Shown here: in pieces, positions 16,191 to 25,579 of the stretch | Position numbering within the stretch: position 1 is the first letter of the stretch | How the letters are laid out: each line of letters begins with the position of its first letter | Assembly: GCF_000758605.1 (NCBI RefSeq) | Contig: NZ_CP009282.1 | Location: 7,316,001 to 7,380,000, forward strand | Origin: Paenibacillus sp. FSL R5-0912 | Lineage (GTDB): Bacteria > Bacillota > Bacilli > Paenibacillales > Paenibacillaceae | Length of the DNA: 64,000 nucleotides | Direction of reading: 5' to 3' | Position numbers and translations under genes: made by a program | The notes under the pieces: generated by a model | What the model was told of the DNA's origin: nothing | What the model saw: the letters and a program-made list of their open reading frames with translations, nothing else | Databases searched by the model: none

Positions 16191-16430
16191 TTACGTGTGG
16201 GTTTCAATCGGAGCCGCTGGCTTGCTGCCGCCAAAGATCAGCGTCGTCACATGCTTGCGTGCATCTGCTGTAAGCAGCAGCAGCTCTACCGGTTCTCCGG
16301 CCGGCTCCCTGCGGATAAATCGGACCTTCGCCCCGTCCAGATCCTCGAAGATGCCGGTAACCGTATATCCTTGCAGCAGGAGGCTGTCAATCGCCTGCCG
16401 CTCTTGGTCGAACTCCTCGAATGCCGACAT
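16191..16430 (-). CDS. Small uncharacterised protein at the end of the pyrimidine operon
   Basis: A 79-residue soluble protein, unrecognised. Its ATG at 16430 lies one base after the hydA stop codon and has GGAGGAGTGATC inside the end of hydA, so it looks translationally coupled and genuine. The sequence alternates predicted helix (EEFDQERQAIDSLL) and strands (VRFIRREPAGEPVELLLLT), consistent with a small alpha/beta domain. No catalytic motif is visible. Its place as the last gene after preT-preA-hydA suggests an accessory role in pyrimidine breakdown. Confidence 0.65.
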   Translation of the reverse strand: MSAFEEFDQERQAIDSLLLQGYTVTGIFEDLDGAKVRFIRREPAGEPVELLLLTADARKHVTTLIFGGSKPAAPIETHT

Positions 16431-16431
16431 C

Positions 16432-17859
16432 TCAGATCACTCCTCCGCTGATTTCCGCCTGGACCGGACGGGGCGCTTCAGCCTCGAAACGCTTGCGGTG
16501 CAAATACTTGCCCGCACCGGCCGTACCGACGAACGCCTTGTCGCGGATAACGAATTCTCCGCGGCTGAGCACAGACACCGGCTCGCCCTGAACCTGCATA
16601 CCTTCAAAAGCATTATAATCCACATTCATATGATGGGTTTCTGCGGACAGCGTTCTTTCTACAGCCGGATCGAAGATGACGATATCTGCGTCACTGCCTA
16701 CAGCGATTGTGCCTTTCTGCGGGAACAGGCCGAACAGCTTGGCACTGGAGGTGGAGATAATATCCACGAACTTGTTAAGTGAAATGCGGCCCTTCTGCAC
16801 ACCTTCAGAGTAGAGTACACTGAACCGGTCTTCGATGGTTGGCCCGCCGTTCGGAATCTTCGAGAAATTACCCAGTCCCAGATCCTTCTGTCCCTTGAAG
16901 TTAAAAGAGCACTGATCCGAGCCAATCGTCTGCAGCGTGCCGCTCCACAGCGCATCCCAGAGTACATCCTGATTCCACTGCTCGCGCAGCGGAGGAGACC
17001 AGACATACTTCGCACCCTCGAAGTCCGGCTTCTCAAGCGCTGACTGGTCCAGCACCAGATACTGCGGGCAGGTCTCGCCGTAGACGCGCAGCCCTTTCTT
17101 GCGGGCTTCCGCGATCTTCCAAGCCGCTTCGGCGCAGGTCACATGCACTACATAGAGCTGCGAATCCGTCAGCCCCGTTAAATATGCCGCCCGGCCGGTG
17201 GCCTCGCCCTCCAGCTCAGGAGGACGGGTCAGCGCGTGATAGATCGGATCGGTGTTGCCGGCAGCCAGCGCCTGGTCGACCAGATACTCGATCACATCAC
17301 CGTTCTCGGCATGCACCATAACGAGTGCGCCTTCGCGCCTCGCCGCCTGCAGCGTCTTGTACAGCACGCCATCATCGGCCTGGAACGTGTTCTTATAAGC
17401 CATGAAAACCTTCAGCGAAGTGATGCCTTCCTTCTCAATAATCTGCGGCAGCTCGCCAAGCACCTTGTCGTTAAGCTCTGAGACCATCAGGTGAAAGCTG
17501 TAGTCAATGACTGCTTTATCCTGCGACTTGTTATGCCAGGTGTCTACCGCCTGCTGCAGCGGCTGGCCCTTGGTGGTCAGGCAGAAGTCGATAACCGTTG
17601 TGGTTCCGCCATAGGCGGCGGCCATCGTGCCGGTCTCGAAATCATCGGCAGTGACGGTACCGCCAAAAGGCATATCCAGATGCGTATGCGGGTCAATCCC
17701 CCCCGGAAATACGTAACAGCCGGAAGCGTCGACAATCTCTGCTCCCGGCGCTTCAAGATTCAGGCCAATTCCGGTGATGATCCCATCTTCAATCAGGACA
17801 TCCCCTGTATAAGTATCCGCTGCTGTGACGATAATGCCGTTCTTGATGATCTTCTTCAT
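16432..17859 (-). CDS. hydA: Dihydropyrimidinase (D-hydantoinase)
   Basis: A 475-residue cyclic amidohydrolase that opens 5,6-dihydrouracil or dihydrothymine to the N-carbamoyl beta-amino acid, the second step of reductive pyrimidine degradation. The binuclear metal site is visible: H58 and H60 in GGIDPHTHLD, the lysine expected to be carboxylated, K150 in ITSLKVFMAYK, a histidine in VMVHAENGDV, another in YVVHVTC, and the aspartate in TIGSDQCSF. Length and motifs are typical of the family. The start codon is one base beyond the preA stop codon and uses GGAGGTGGG within it, so the two are coupled. It shares an operon with preT and preA. Confidence 0.95.
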   Translation of the reverse strand: MKKIIKNGIIVTAADTYTGDVLIEDGIITGIGLNLEAPGAEIVDASGCYVFPGGIDPHTHLDMPFGGTVTADDFETGTMAAAYGGTTTVIDFCLTTKGQPLQQAVDTWHNKSQDKAVIDYSFHLMVSELNDKVLGELPQIIEKEGITSLKVFMAYKNTFQADDGVLYKTLQAARREGALVMVHAENGDVIEYLVDQALAAGNTDPIYHALTRPPELEGEATGRAAYLTGLTDSQLYVVHVTCAEAAWKIAEARKKGLRVYGETCPQYLVLDQSALEKPDFEGAKYVWSPPLREQWNQDVLWDALWSGTLQTIGSDQCSFNFKGQKDLGLGNFSKIPNGGPTIEDRFSVLYSEGVQKGRISLNKFVDIISTSSAKLFGLFPQKGTIAVGSDADIVIFDPAVERTLSAETHHMNVDYNAFEGMQVQGEPVSVLSRGEFVIRDKAFVGTAGAGKYLHRKRFEAEAPRPVQAEISGGVI

Positions 17860-17860
17860 C

Positions 17861-19150
17861 TTAACCCACCTCCACTTCCGAATAAGAACCGTTTAATCCG
17901 CTAATGACCTGATTACGCTGATTCCAGGTCATCGGGGCCGCTCCGCTATCCAGTGCAACCATATCAATGGCACCCTCCGCCGGGCAGACAATCGAACACA
18001 GATTACAGCCTACACAATCTTCCTCACGCACCTGCAGAATCGCCTTGCCTTCGGCATTCGTAAGCATGTCGATACATTGATGCGAAGCGTCCTCGCAGGC
18101 GATATGGCATTTATTGCAGTTAATGCAGTTATCCTCGTTAATCCGCGCAACCACTTTATAGTTAAGGTCGAGATCGCCCCAGTTGGAATACTTGGGCACC
18201 GATTTGCCGATCAGCTCCATCACAGAGGCCAGGCCCTTCTCATCCAGGTAATTATTCAGGCCGTCGATCATCTCCTCCACAATCCGGAAGCCATGATGCA
18301 TAACCGCCGTACACACCTGAATGCCGGTGGAGCCCATCAGCATGAACTCTACGACATCCTGCCAGGTGGAGATGCCTCCGATTCCTGAAATCGGAACACC
18401 GACTGCGCGGTCGCGGGCGCATTCCGCCACCATGCTGAGGGCAATCGGCTTCACTGCCGGACCGCAGTAGCCGCCGTGTGCACCCTGTCCGCCGACATTC
18501 GGGATCGTGTTCCAGCTGTGAATATCCACTCCGGCCAGACTGTTGATCGTATTGATCAGGCTGATTGCATCCGCGCCGCCCTTGACGGCATGCCGGGCTA
18601 CGACCGTAATGTCGGTGATATTCGGCGTCAGCTTCACAATGACCGGTGTTGTCGCCACTTCCTTGACCCAGGCGGTCTGCGCCTGCACCAGATCGGGCTG
18701 CTGGCCGGAGGCTGCGCCCATTCCACGCTCGGCCATCCCATGCGGACAGCCGAAGTTGAGCTCAAGGCCGTCTACGCCGACCGCTTCGACGCGCTTGACG
18801 ATTTCATGCCATTTCTCCTGCTTGGGCTCGACCATCAGCGAAGCGATAATCGTATTGTTCGGGAATCTCTTCTTCGTCTCATAGATTTCCTTGAGGTTAA
18901 CCTCCAGCGGACGGTCGGTAATGAGCTCGATATTGTTGAAGCCCGCTACACGCTGCCCGTTAAAATGAACGGCAGCAAACCGCGAGGAGGTGTTAATGAC
19001 CGGCTCGCCCAGCGTTTTCCACACCGCACCGCCCCAGCCCGCTTCGAAGGCACGCTGCACCTGATAACCTGTATTGGTAGGCGGCGCAGAGGCCAGCCAG
19101 AACGGATTCGGTGACTTGATTCCTGCAAAATCAATACTGAGATCTGCCAT
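17861..19150 (-). CDS. preA: NAD-dependent dihydropyrimidine dehydrogenase, PreA subunit
   Basis: The 429-residue catalytic subunit carries an FMN-binding TIM barrel similar to dihydroorotate dehydrogenase (about 1-310; NFGCPHGMAERGMGAA, VKLTPNITDI, ISGIGGISTWQDVVEF). A C-terminal ferredoxin-like pair of [4Fe-4S] motifs follows (CINCNKCHIACEDA and CVGCNLCSIVCP). Together with PreT it reduces uracil and thymine to the dihydro forms in the cytoplasm, or runs in reverse. Order preT-preA-hydA on the minus strand with 27 bp after preT indicates one operon. Confidence 0.95.
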   Translation of the reverse strand: MADLSIDFAGIKSPNPFWLASAPPTNTGYQVQRAFEAGWGGAVWKTLGEPVINTSSRFAAVHFNGQRVAGFNNIELITDRPLEVNLKEIYETKKRFPNNTIIASLMVEPKQEKWHEIVKRVEAVGVDGLELNFGCPHGMAERGMGAASGQQPDLVQAQTAWVKEVATTPVIVKLTPNITDITVVARHAVKGGADAISLINTINSLAGVDIHSWNTIPNVGGQGAHGGYCGPAVKPIALSMVAECARDRAVGVPISGIGGISTWQDVVEFMLMGSTGIQVCTAVMHHGFRIVEEMIDGLNNYLDEKGLASVMELIGKSVPKYSNWGDLDLNYKVVARINEDNCINCNKCHIACEDASHQCIDMLTNAEGKAILQVREEDCVGCNLCSIVCPAEGAIDMVALDSGAAPMTWNQRNQVISGLNGSYSEVEVG

Positions 19151-19177
19151 TGATATTCCCTCCCTGTCTTATGAAAT

Positions 19178-20566
19178 CTATACCGCAGAGCCAACCACAC
19201 TGTCCTGATGGCCCGACATTTGCTTCACAATCGCATAGGCGGCATCCTTGCCCTGCTGGGCGGCGGAGACAACCATCGCTTCACCTGCACCGGAACCGAA
19301 GACGATATCACCGGCAGCATAGATCTGCGGATCAGAGGTACGCCCGGTTGCCCCGTCAATCTTCACTACACCCCGGTGATGCTCCAAGCCCAGCGCTTCA
19401 ATGAGGTCAATCCGCCGCTTCTGCCCGATCGCCACAACTACAGCGTCCACGGGCAGGATGAATTCTGAGCCCTCCACCGGCATCGGAGCAAGGCGGCCAT
19501 CCGGACCTGTCTCACCCGTCAGCTTCATCTGCACACATTCCAGCCCGGTAACATTCCCAAGCCCGTCCCCGACAATCCGCTTCGGCAGGGTCAGCCAGCT
19601 GAACTCCACGCCTTCCTGCTTAGCGAATTCATATTCGAAGTCATAGGCCGTCATCTCCGTACGGGTCCGGCGGTAGACCATCTTCACGTTCGCTGCGCCA
19701 AGCCGCACGGAGCAGGTAGCCGCATCAATTGCCGTGTTGCCTGCACCAATGACAGCAACGCGCCGGCCCATCAGCTCCAGGGTAGGAATCCCGGTCTTCG
19801 TGGTTTCCACCAGCTCTATCGCATCATAGACACCGGACAGCTTCTCGCCCTCGATGCCCAGCGGAGGGACATAGCCCATGCCTGCAGCCAGCACAATAGC
19901 ATCATACCCGGCCTTCAGCTCTTCTACAGAGATATCCACTCCGACCTTCATTCCGGTGCGGATCTCTACACCCAGCTTCTCTACCTGCTCTACTTCCCAC
20001 AGGGAGATAGACTGCGGTAGCCGGAAGGATACGATCCCGTGCGTATCGAGGCCTCCTGCCAGCTGCTTCGCTTCATAGATCACCACCTGGAAGCCTTCCC
20101 GCGCCAGCTCTCTGGCTGCAGACAGCCCGGCCGGTCCGCCGCCGATCACGGCGACTTTTTTACCGTTGGGGACACCTGCCTTGAATAATTGAACGCCGCT
20201 GCTGATCGCCCAGTCAGTAGCGTAACGCTGCAGCAGGCCAATCTGAATCGGCGCCGAAGCGTCATTCAGGACACAGGCACCCTCGCACAGCTCTTCAGTA
20301 GGGCATACGCGGGCGCAGCTGGCACCTACCGGATTGGAATCCATAATCGTCTGCGCCGAACCCTTCAGGTTATCGGTGGCGATTCTTTTGATGAAGGAAG
20401 GGATATTAATGCTGGTCGGACAGGCCTTGATACAAGGGGCATCATAACAATACAGGCAGCGGTTGGATTCCTCGATTGCACCTTTGCGGGTAAGTCCCGG
20501 CTCAGCCTCGGCAAAATTACGCATGAATAGTTCAGGTGTGAATGTTAACGGTGAAGCCTGCTCCAT
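19178..20566 (-). CDS. preT: NAD-dependent dihydropyrimidine dehydrogenase, PreT subunit
   Basis: The 462-residue electron-input subunit is related to the glutamate synthase small subunit. The N-terminal region has cysteine clusters for Fe-S centres (CLYCYDAPCIKACP, CARVCPTEELCEGAC). Then come an FAD Rossmann motif (VAVIGGGPAGLSAARELA, near residue 138) and an NAD(P) motif (VAVIGAGNTAIDAA, near residue 270). It passes electrons from NADH to PreA. It is the first gene of the operon; its upstream region holds a GlnR/TnrA-type box 50-66 nt before the start and the ATTAGACA palindrome further up. Confidence 0.93.
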   Translation of the reverse strand: MEQASPLTFTPELFMRNFAEAEPGLTRKGAIEESNRCLYCYDAPCIKACPTSINIPSFIKRIATDNLKGSAQTIMDSNPVGASCARVCPTEELCEGACVLNDASAPIQIGLLQRYATDWAISSGVQLFKAGVPNGKKVAVIGGGPAGLSAARELAREGFQVVIYEAKQLAGGLDTHGIVSFRLPQSISLWEVEQVEKLGVEIRTGMKVGVDISVEELKAGYDAIVLAAGMGYVPPLGIEGEKLSGVYDAIELVETTKTGIPTLELMGRRVAVIGAGNTAIDAATCSVRLGAANVKMVYRRTRTEMTAYDFEYEFAKQEGVEFSWLTLPKRIVGDGLGNVTGLECVQMKLTGETGPDGRLAPMPVEGSEFILPVDAVVVAIGQKRRIDLIEALGLEHHRGVVKIDGATGRTSDPQIYAAGDIVFGSGAGEAMVVSAAQQGKDAAYAIVKQMSGHQDSVVGSAV

Positions 20567-20615
20567 CGGTTATCCCTCCTTTTGTATGATAGCTTCCGCA
20601 TTCGAATCAGGTTTG

Positions 20616-20632
20616 TGTTATATAATATAACA
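20616..20632 (-). promoter_or_regulatory. GlnR/TnrA box upstream of preT
   Basis: TGTTATATAATATAACA is a 17-bp palindrome that fits the GlnR/TnrA consensus TGTNA-N7-TNACA exactly. It lies 50-66 nt upstream of preT, where it can control that promoter in response to nitrogen. A 15/17 copy lies in front of the ABC transporter operon at 29380. Confidence 0.75.
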
Positions 20633-20785
20633 TTATTACGATGATTGCCTTAATATTTTACTTACTTATCAGGATTATTGTAGTAAAATAAACTCTAAGC
20701 CAACATCAACACCCTAAAATTAAATATTGAGTCATATTTCCTGACATATTATATTAAAACTATAGTCAATTCGATTTTTCGTTAC

Positions 20786-20804
20786 ATTAGACACATTGTC
20801 TAAT
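20786..20804. promoter_or_regulatory. Palindrome ATTAGACA-N3-TGTCTAAT between preT and pucR
   Basis: A perfect 8-bp inverted repeat with a 3-bp centre, ATTAGACACATTGTCTAAT, located in the divergent promoter region 96 nt before pucR. A copy with one intact half lies at 29476 upstream of the transporter operon. It is a good candidate for the binding site of the adjacent PucR-family regulator. Confidence 0.6.
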
Positions 20805-20899
20805 TTCAAAACTCTATTTTTTACCTGTGAGAATGTGCTGAGAATGAGGAAGCCGCGCAGGCGGGCTGCAAGATATACGTTCAAGCGAGGGGGAAGCTT

Positions 20900-22588
20900 A
20901 TGGATTGGGAACTTGTATTTACGATCCGCGATGCACTGAAGAGACCGCTGTTTGCGGAAGCCGAGCTGATTGGAGGAAGAAACGGCCTGAACCGGGCGGT
21001 CCGCTGGGTGCATGTGCTGGAGAGCTCAAGCTTCGACAGCCTGATTCACGGAGAAGAGATGATTCTGACCACCGGGATGAGTGCAAGCACTGATTTAGCC
21101 GCTTCATTATCTTTTATGCAGAATTTGATCGATAAGAACGCTGCCTGTTTATGCATTGAGCTTGGAGCGTATTTCAGCTCGATCCCGCAGGAAATGATTG
21201 ATCTGGCGGGCCGTCACGACTTCCCGCTGATCCAGTTTACCCGCACTGTACGTTTTGTAGATATCACGCTCGATCTGCATTCCCTCATCATCAACCGCCA
21301 TCACCGCATGCTGCAGGAGCTGGAGAGCATCTCCCGCGAATTCCACCGTCTGACGCTGACCTCCCAGGGGACCCTTAAGGTATTGCAGTTACTATGCAAA
21401 AGCACCCGCACGCAGATTGTCTATATGCAGATTCAAGGTAAACCCCTCTTCTTCCCGGCCCTGCCGCCCGAGGAGCAACAGCCGCTGCTGAATTTCTTCG
21501 AGACCTTCAGCGAAGAAATGGAGGGCGTTCAACCGGATGCCGCACCGCATATCCGTGAGTACGGCCATAAGACCATTGCCCTGAAGCCAGTCGGAGCCTT
21601 AGACCAGACCTGGGCCTATATCCTGATGGTCTGCAATCACAAGCCGCAGGAATTCGACTGCCTGCTGCTCGATTCGGCCTCCCTGTCGATCGCCCAGGAG
21701 CTGCTGCGCACGCGGTATATGGAGGAACGGAAGCTTTTCTCCGAGAATCTATGGGTGGATGAGCTCGTTAGCGGCCGCGGCCAGGATGATAACCGGATCA
21801 AAGGGCTGGTCGGACCCGATTTCAACGTGGTTAACGAGCTGCCGTACCGCGTATGCCTGATCGAGATTGAGAACCCGCGTGACGTCAAATGGAACAGCTC
21901 GGAGAATGACTGGGAATCGATCACCTTCCATCTCTCGCTCATTCTGCGCTCGATCTTCGAGAAGTACTCCCTCCGTCCGCTGATTACACTGAAGAATAAC
22001 CGGCTGACCGTCATCGCCCTGGACATCCAGTCCAAGCTGCCCGGCAAGCTGCGGCTGCAGCAGGCGCTCGACTCCCTGCAGCATATCCGCTCGGACGAGA
22101 AGCTGAAGGACCTGCAGCTCGTTACCGGAGTCAGCAAGTCCCACAGAGGTCTGAAGCATGCCCATGCCGGATACCAGGAAGCCGTACAAGCGCTGTCTCT
22201 CTATTCTTGTTACCAGAAGTCCATTCTGTTCTATGAAGAACTCGGCGTCTTCCAGCTGCTGCTGAGCCTGAACGACGGCAAGACGCTGGAGAATTTCATC
22301 CGCAGCTATCTCGGCCCGCTGATCGACCACGATGAGGCCAAGGGCAGCGAACTGATGCTGACACTGCGCGTCTACCTCGACCATGACGGCTCCAAGCAGA
22401 TTGCCGCGCGGAATCTGTTCATTGTACGGCAATCCCTCTACTACCGGCTGGACAAAATCACCGAGCTGCTCGGCGAGGACTTCATGCTTCCGGAGAACCG
22501 AATCTCCATTCAGGTGGCCCTGCGGGCTTACCAGTTCCTGTACCCGGAGAAGTTCAGTTTGCCCAGCTCCCGTTCAGCACAGCTTTGA
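20900..22588 (+). CDS. pucR: PucR-family transcriptional regulator of pyrimidine catabolism
   Basis: A 562-residue regulator with an N-terminal PucR ligand-sensing domain (about 10-130; VRWVHVLESSSFDSLIHGEEMILTTG is typical, here split as HVLESSS and EEMILTTGM), a middle GGDEF-like/CdaR linker, and a C-terminal PucR HTH (about 495-555; HDGSKQIAARNLFIVRQSLYYRLDKI). The start at ATG 20900 follows GAGGGGGAAGC. It is divergent from preT with 333 bp between. In B. subtilis PucR controls purine breakdown; here the position implies control of pyrimidine degradation and import, so the symbol marks the family rather than orthology. Its 3' end overlaps the convergent aminotransferase gene by 35 bp. Confidence 0.88.
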   Translation: MDWELVFTIRDALKRPLFAEAELIGGRNGLNRAVRWVHVLESSSFDSLIHGEEMILTTGMSASTDLAASLSFMQNLIDKNAACLCIELGAYFSSIPQEMIDLAGRHDFPLIQFTRTVRFVDITLDLHSLIINRHHRMLQELESISREFHRLTLTSQGTLKVLQLLCKSTRTQIVYMQIQGKPLFFPALPPEEQQPLLNFFETFSEEMEGVQPDAAPHIREYGHKTIALKPVGALDQTWAYILMVCNHKPQEFDCLLLDSASLSIAQELLRTRYMEERKLFSENLWVDELVSGRGQDDNRIKGLVGPDFNVVNELPYRVCLIEIENPRDVKWNSSENDWESITFHLSLILRSIFEKYSLRPLITLKNNRLTVIALDIQSKLPGKLRLQQALDSLQHIRSDEKLKDLQLVTGVSKSHRGLKHAHAGYQEAVQALSLYSCYQKSILFYEELGVFQLLLSLNDGKTLENFIRSYLGPLIDHDEAKGSELMLTLRVYLDHDGSKQIAARNLFIVRQSLYYRLDKITELLGEDFMLPENRISIQVALRAYQFLYPEKFSLPSSRSAQL

Positions 22589-23921
22589 AGGTGTCGATAA
22601 TGAACTGAATATCCTCATCGGTGGAGGATAAAGGAGGAGCGAACGTGAGGACATTATTGAAGCCCGCTACCGTATCCCCGTTCTTGCCGATGATCAGCCC
22701 CTTGGATTTGCATTCCGCGATAATACCCTTGACGATGCTGAGGTCAACAGGCTGTTTGGTGGCTTTATCCGCAACCAGCTCGATGCCTATCACCAGCCCG
22801 AAGCTGCGGATGTCACCTACCAGCTTGTGATCCTGGAGACTAGCGAATTCATCGGACAGCCTTTTGCCCAGAATGGCGGCGCGCTCCACCAGATTCTCCT
22901 GCTCCAGAATCTCCAGGTTACGCAGCGCGAGCGCACAGGCAGCCGGATTGCCGCCGAAGGTATTCACATGACGGAAGTGGCCGTAGTCATCGCTGCTATC
23001 CTTGAAGGCCTCATAGATCTCCTTGCGTACCGCCGTGGCCGACAAAGGCAGGTAGGCGCTTGTCAGCCCCTTGGCCATCGTGACAATATCCGGCTTGATT
23101 CCGAAGTTGTGGTGGCCGAACTTACGGCCGGACCGTCCGAAGCCGCAGATCACTTCATCGATGATCAGCAGCACACCGTGGGTACGGCAAATCTCCTGCA
23201 CCCTGTCCAGGTAGACCTGATGCGGCACAATCACGCCGCCGCCGGTAATGACCGGCTCCATAATCACCGCCGCGACCGACTCTACGCCCTCCCAGATGAT
23301 CATATCCTCAATAGCCTGTGCATTCTGAAGGTTGAACGCTTCCTCGGTCATCCCCTCAGGACGGCGGTAGCTGTCAGGCGGAGCCACATGCAGGAATCCG
23401 CCGCTGAGCGGCTCATATTTGTATTTGCGCTGTGCCTGGCCGGTGGCCGACAGGGAGCCCATCGAGCTTCCGTGATATCCGCGGTAACGGGCAATGAATT
23501 TATGACGGTAATGCTGGCCAATCTGCTGCTGGTACTGGCGGGCGATTTTGAAGGCAGCTTCATTGGCTTCCGAGCCGCTGTTGGAGAAGAAGATGACATA
23601 ATCATCCTCCAGCCATTCGTTCAGCTTCTCCGCCAGAGCGATCGCCGGCATATGGCTCTGTGTCAGCGGGAAATACGGCAGCGTCAGCAGCTGATTATAG
23701 GCCGCTTCCGCCAGCTCCTTACGCCCGTACCCGACATTCACACACCATAGCCCGGACATCCCGTCCAGAAATTTGTTGCCATCGATATCGGTAACCCATG
23801 AACCGCTTGCGGATGCGGCAATCATCGGCGGGTTCTTCTCGCTGTATGGCGTAATATTATGCCATAAATACTGCTGATCCTTCTTGAGCAACTGCTCGCT
23901 TTCTTTGCCCAGGCTCTGCAC
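22554..23921 (-). CDS. Class III omega-aminotransferase (beta-alanine:pyruvate type)
   Basis: A 455-residue PLP enzyme. Signatures include SGSEANEAAFKIARQY, ARYRGYHGSSMGSLSATG, LLIIDEVICGFGRSGRKFG and the PLP lysine in IVTMAKGLTSAYLPLSA. In this setting it most likely transaminates beta-alanine or beta-aminoisobutyrate, made from uracil or thymine, to the semialdehyde, using pyruvate or 2-oxoglutarate. The GTG at 23921 is preferred as start because AGGAG lies 8 nt before it; the ATG at 23948 has no ribosome binding site. It is 47 bp downstream of mmsA and probably in the same transcript. Confidence 0.88.
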   Translation of the reverse strand: MQSLGKESEQLLKKDQQYLWHNITPYSEKNPPMIAASASGSWVTDIDGNKFLDGMSGLWCVNVGYGRKELAEAAYNQLLTLPYFPLTQSHMPAIALAEKLNEWLEDDYVIFFSNSGSEANEAAFKIARQYQQQIGQHYRHKFIARYRGYHGSSMGSLSATGQAQRKYKYEPLSGGFLHVAPPDSYRRPEGMTEEAFNLQNAQAIEDMIIWEGVESVAAVIMEPVITGGGVIVPHQVYLDRVQEICRTHGVLLIIDEVICGFGRSGRKFGHHNFGIKPDIVTMAKGLTSAYLPLSATAVRKEIYEAFKDSSDDYGHFRHVNTFGGNPAACALALRNLEILEQENLVERAAILGKRLSDEFASLQDHKLVGDIRSFGLVIGIELVADKATKQPVDLSIVKGIIAECKSKGLIIGKNGDTVAGFNNVLTFAPPLSSTDEDIQFIIDTFKAVLNGSWAN

Positions 23922-23968
23922 GGCACTCTCTCCTCTCGAAACTCCCATTTGATATTTAAAATAATCAA

Positions 23969-25432
23969 CTAATAACGCGCGGTGACCATTTTCTTGCGGG
24001 TGTAGAATTCAACGCCGTCCCGGCCGTTAGCATGCAGATCGCCATAGAACGACTTCTTATAGCCTGAGAACGGGAAGAACGCCATCGGGGCAGGTACGCC
24101 CAGATTGACCCCCAGCATCCCGGCATCAATTTCTTCGCGGAACTCACGGATCGCCTTGGCACTATCGGTATAGATGCAGGCTCCATTGGCAAAAGGCGAC
24201 TCGTTCGTGACGGCTATCGCCTCCGCCAGATCCTTAACCCGCACTACAGACAGCAGGGGCGCGAAGATTTCATCACGCCAGATCGTCATGCCCGTCTGCA
24301 CATGATCAAAGATCGTCGGGCCGATGAAATAGCCGCCGCCTGTTGCTGCAGCGTCCTTCCGGCCGTCCCGCACCAGTTCAGCCTGCTCGGCAAGCCCGGT
24401 CTCGATGTAGGCTATCGTCCGGTCCTTGTTCGACTGCCGGATAACCGGCCCCAGGAACACGCCGTCTTCCTTGCCGTCCCCGATCTTTAGCCCGTCGGCC
24501 GCCTCCTTCAGACGGATCACCAGTTCGTCCGCGATTGCCTCATGCACCGCGACCACCGAACAGGCCATACAGCGCTCACCCGCCGAGCCGAAGGCTGCGG
24601 AAATGATGTTCTTTACCGCATTGTCGAGATCCGCATCGGGCAGCACAATCGAATGATTCTTGGCCCCGGCCAGCGCCTGGACCCGCTTGCCGTGGGCTGT
24701 GCCATGCTTATATACATATTCCGCCACCGGCTGCGAGCCGACGAAGGAAATTGCCTTCACCTCTTCATGCTCCAGCAGGCCGTTCACCACCTCATGTGTA
24801 CCATGCACGACATTCAGTACGCCCGGCGGAAATCCCGCCTCAGCGAACAGCTCTGTCAGCCGGCCCACAAGGAGCGGCGTCCGCTCGGAGGGCTTCAGCA
24901 CAAAGGTATTGCCGCAGGCAATGGCCAGCGGGAACATCCAGCAGGGCACCATCATCGGGAAGTTGAACGGGGCAATGCCGCCGATTACCCCAAGCGGGTA
25001 GCGGTACATCCCGGATTCCACGCCCGTGGCGATATCCGGCAGCTGGCTGCCCATCATCAGTGTGGGAATACCTGCGGCAAATTCCACACATTCGATGCCG
25101 CGCTGCACTTCGCCCAGCGCCTCCTCCAGGCTTTTGCCGTTCTCCAGCGTGATCAGCTCCGCCAGCTCTTTCCAGTGCTGTACCAGCAGCTGCTGGTACT
25201 GGAAGAAATAGCGGGCCCGGCGAGGAACAGCTACTCTTTTCCACGATGCATAGGCCACTGAAGCTGCCTGCACAGCAACGTTCAGCTCTGTACGGCTGGA
25301 GATCGGCACATAAGCAATCACTTCGCCCGTTGCCGGATTGAATACTTCCTCTTCCTGCCCGGATGAGGATTCCACCCAAGCACCATTCACATAGTTCTTC
25401 ACTTTACCGGCCTGCCCCACGAGCAGAGACAT
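23969..25432 (-). CDS. mmsA: CoA-acylating (methyl)malonate semialdehyde dehydrogenase
   Basis: A 487-residue aldehyde dehydrogenase of the MmsA/IolA type. NAD-binding and catalytic motifs include IAPFNFPMMVPCWMFPLAIA, ALAGAKNHSIVLPDADLDNA and AGERCMACSVVAVHEA, where the catalytic cysteine is the one in GERCMA. It oxidises malonate or methylmalonate semialdehyde to acetyl-CoA or propionyl-CoA, the end of reductive pyrimidine degradation when coupled to the aminotransferase. The start MSLLVGQAGK at 25432 has AGAGGTG upstream and gives the usual family length; a longer frame to 25558 is not supported. Confidence 0.92.
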   Translation of the reverse strand: MSLLVGQAGKVKNYVNGAWVESSSGQEEEVFNPATGEVIAYVPISSRTELNVAVQAASVAYASWKRVAVPRRARYFFQYQQLLVQHWKELAELITLENGKSLEEALGEVQRGIECVEFAAGIPTLMMGSQLPDIATGVESGMYRYPLGVIGGIAPFNFPMMVPCWMFPLAIACGNTFVLKPSERTPLLVGRLTELFAEAGFPPGVLNVVHGTHEVVNGLLEHEEVKAISFVGSQPVAEYVYKHGTAHGKRVQALAGAKNHSIVLPDADLDNAVKNIISAAFGSAGERCMACSVVAVHEAIADELVIRLKEAADGLKIGDGKEDGVFLGPVIRQSNKDRTIAYIETGLAEQAELVRDGRKDAAATGGGYFIGPTIFDHVQTGMTIWRDEIFAPLLSVVRVKDLAEAIAVTNESPFANGACIYTDSAKAIREFREEIDAGMLGVNLGVPAPMAFFPFSGYKKSFYGDLHANGRDGVEFYTRKKMVTARY

Positions 25433-25468
25433 AGTCTGCACCTCTTTCCATATTCTGGGCTGCTTATT

Positions 25469-25552
25469 ATAATAGATGACCGCCGTGCCCGGGCGGCCAT
25501 CTATTATAGCTATATAAGCTGAACTTAAGAATGATGCCCTGCTGATTCTTAA
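25469..25552 (-). promoter_or_regulatory. Two stem-loops between the binding-protein gene and mmsA
   Basis: ATAATAGATGACCGCC (25469-25484) pairs with 25492-25507 at 15 of 16 positions, and TTAAGAAT (25525-25532) pairs with ATTCTTAA (25545-25552). No strong T-tract follows on the minus strand. They may process, stabilise or attenuate the transcript between the transporter and the catabolic genes. Confidence 0.5.
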
Positions 25553-25579
25553 ACTCACTATATATAGGAAGGAACTTGG

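Noticed and set aside
22827..23750. 307-codon plus-strand frame opposite the class III aminotransferase
   Set aside because: Antisense shadow of a well-supported PLP enzyme gene.
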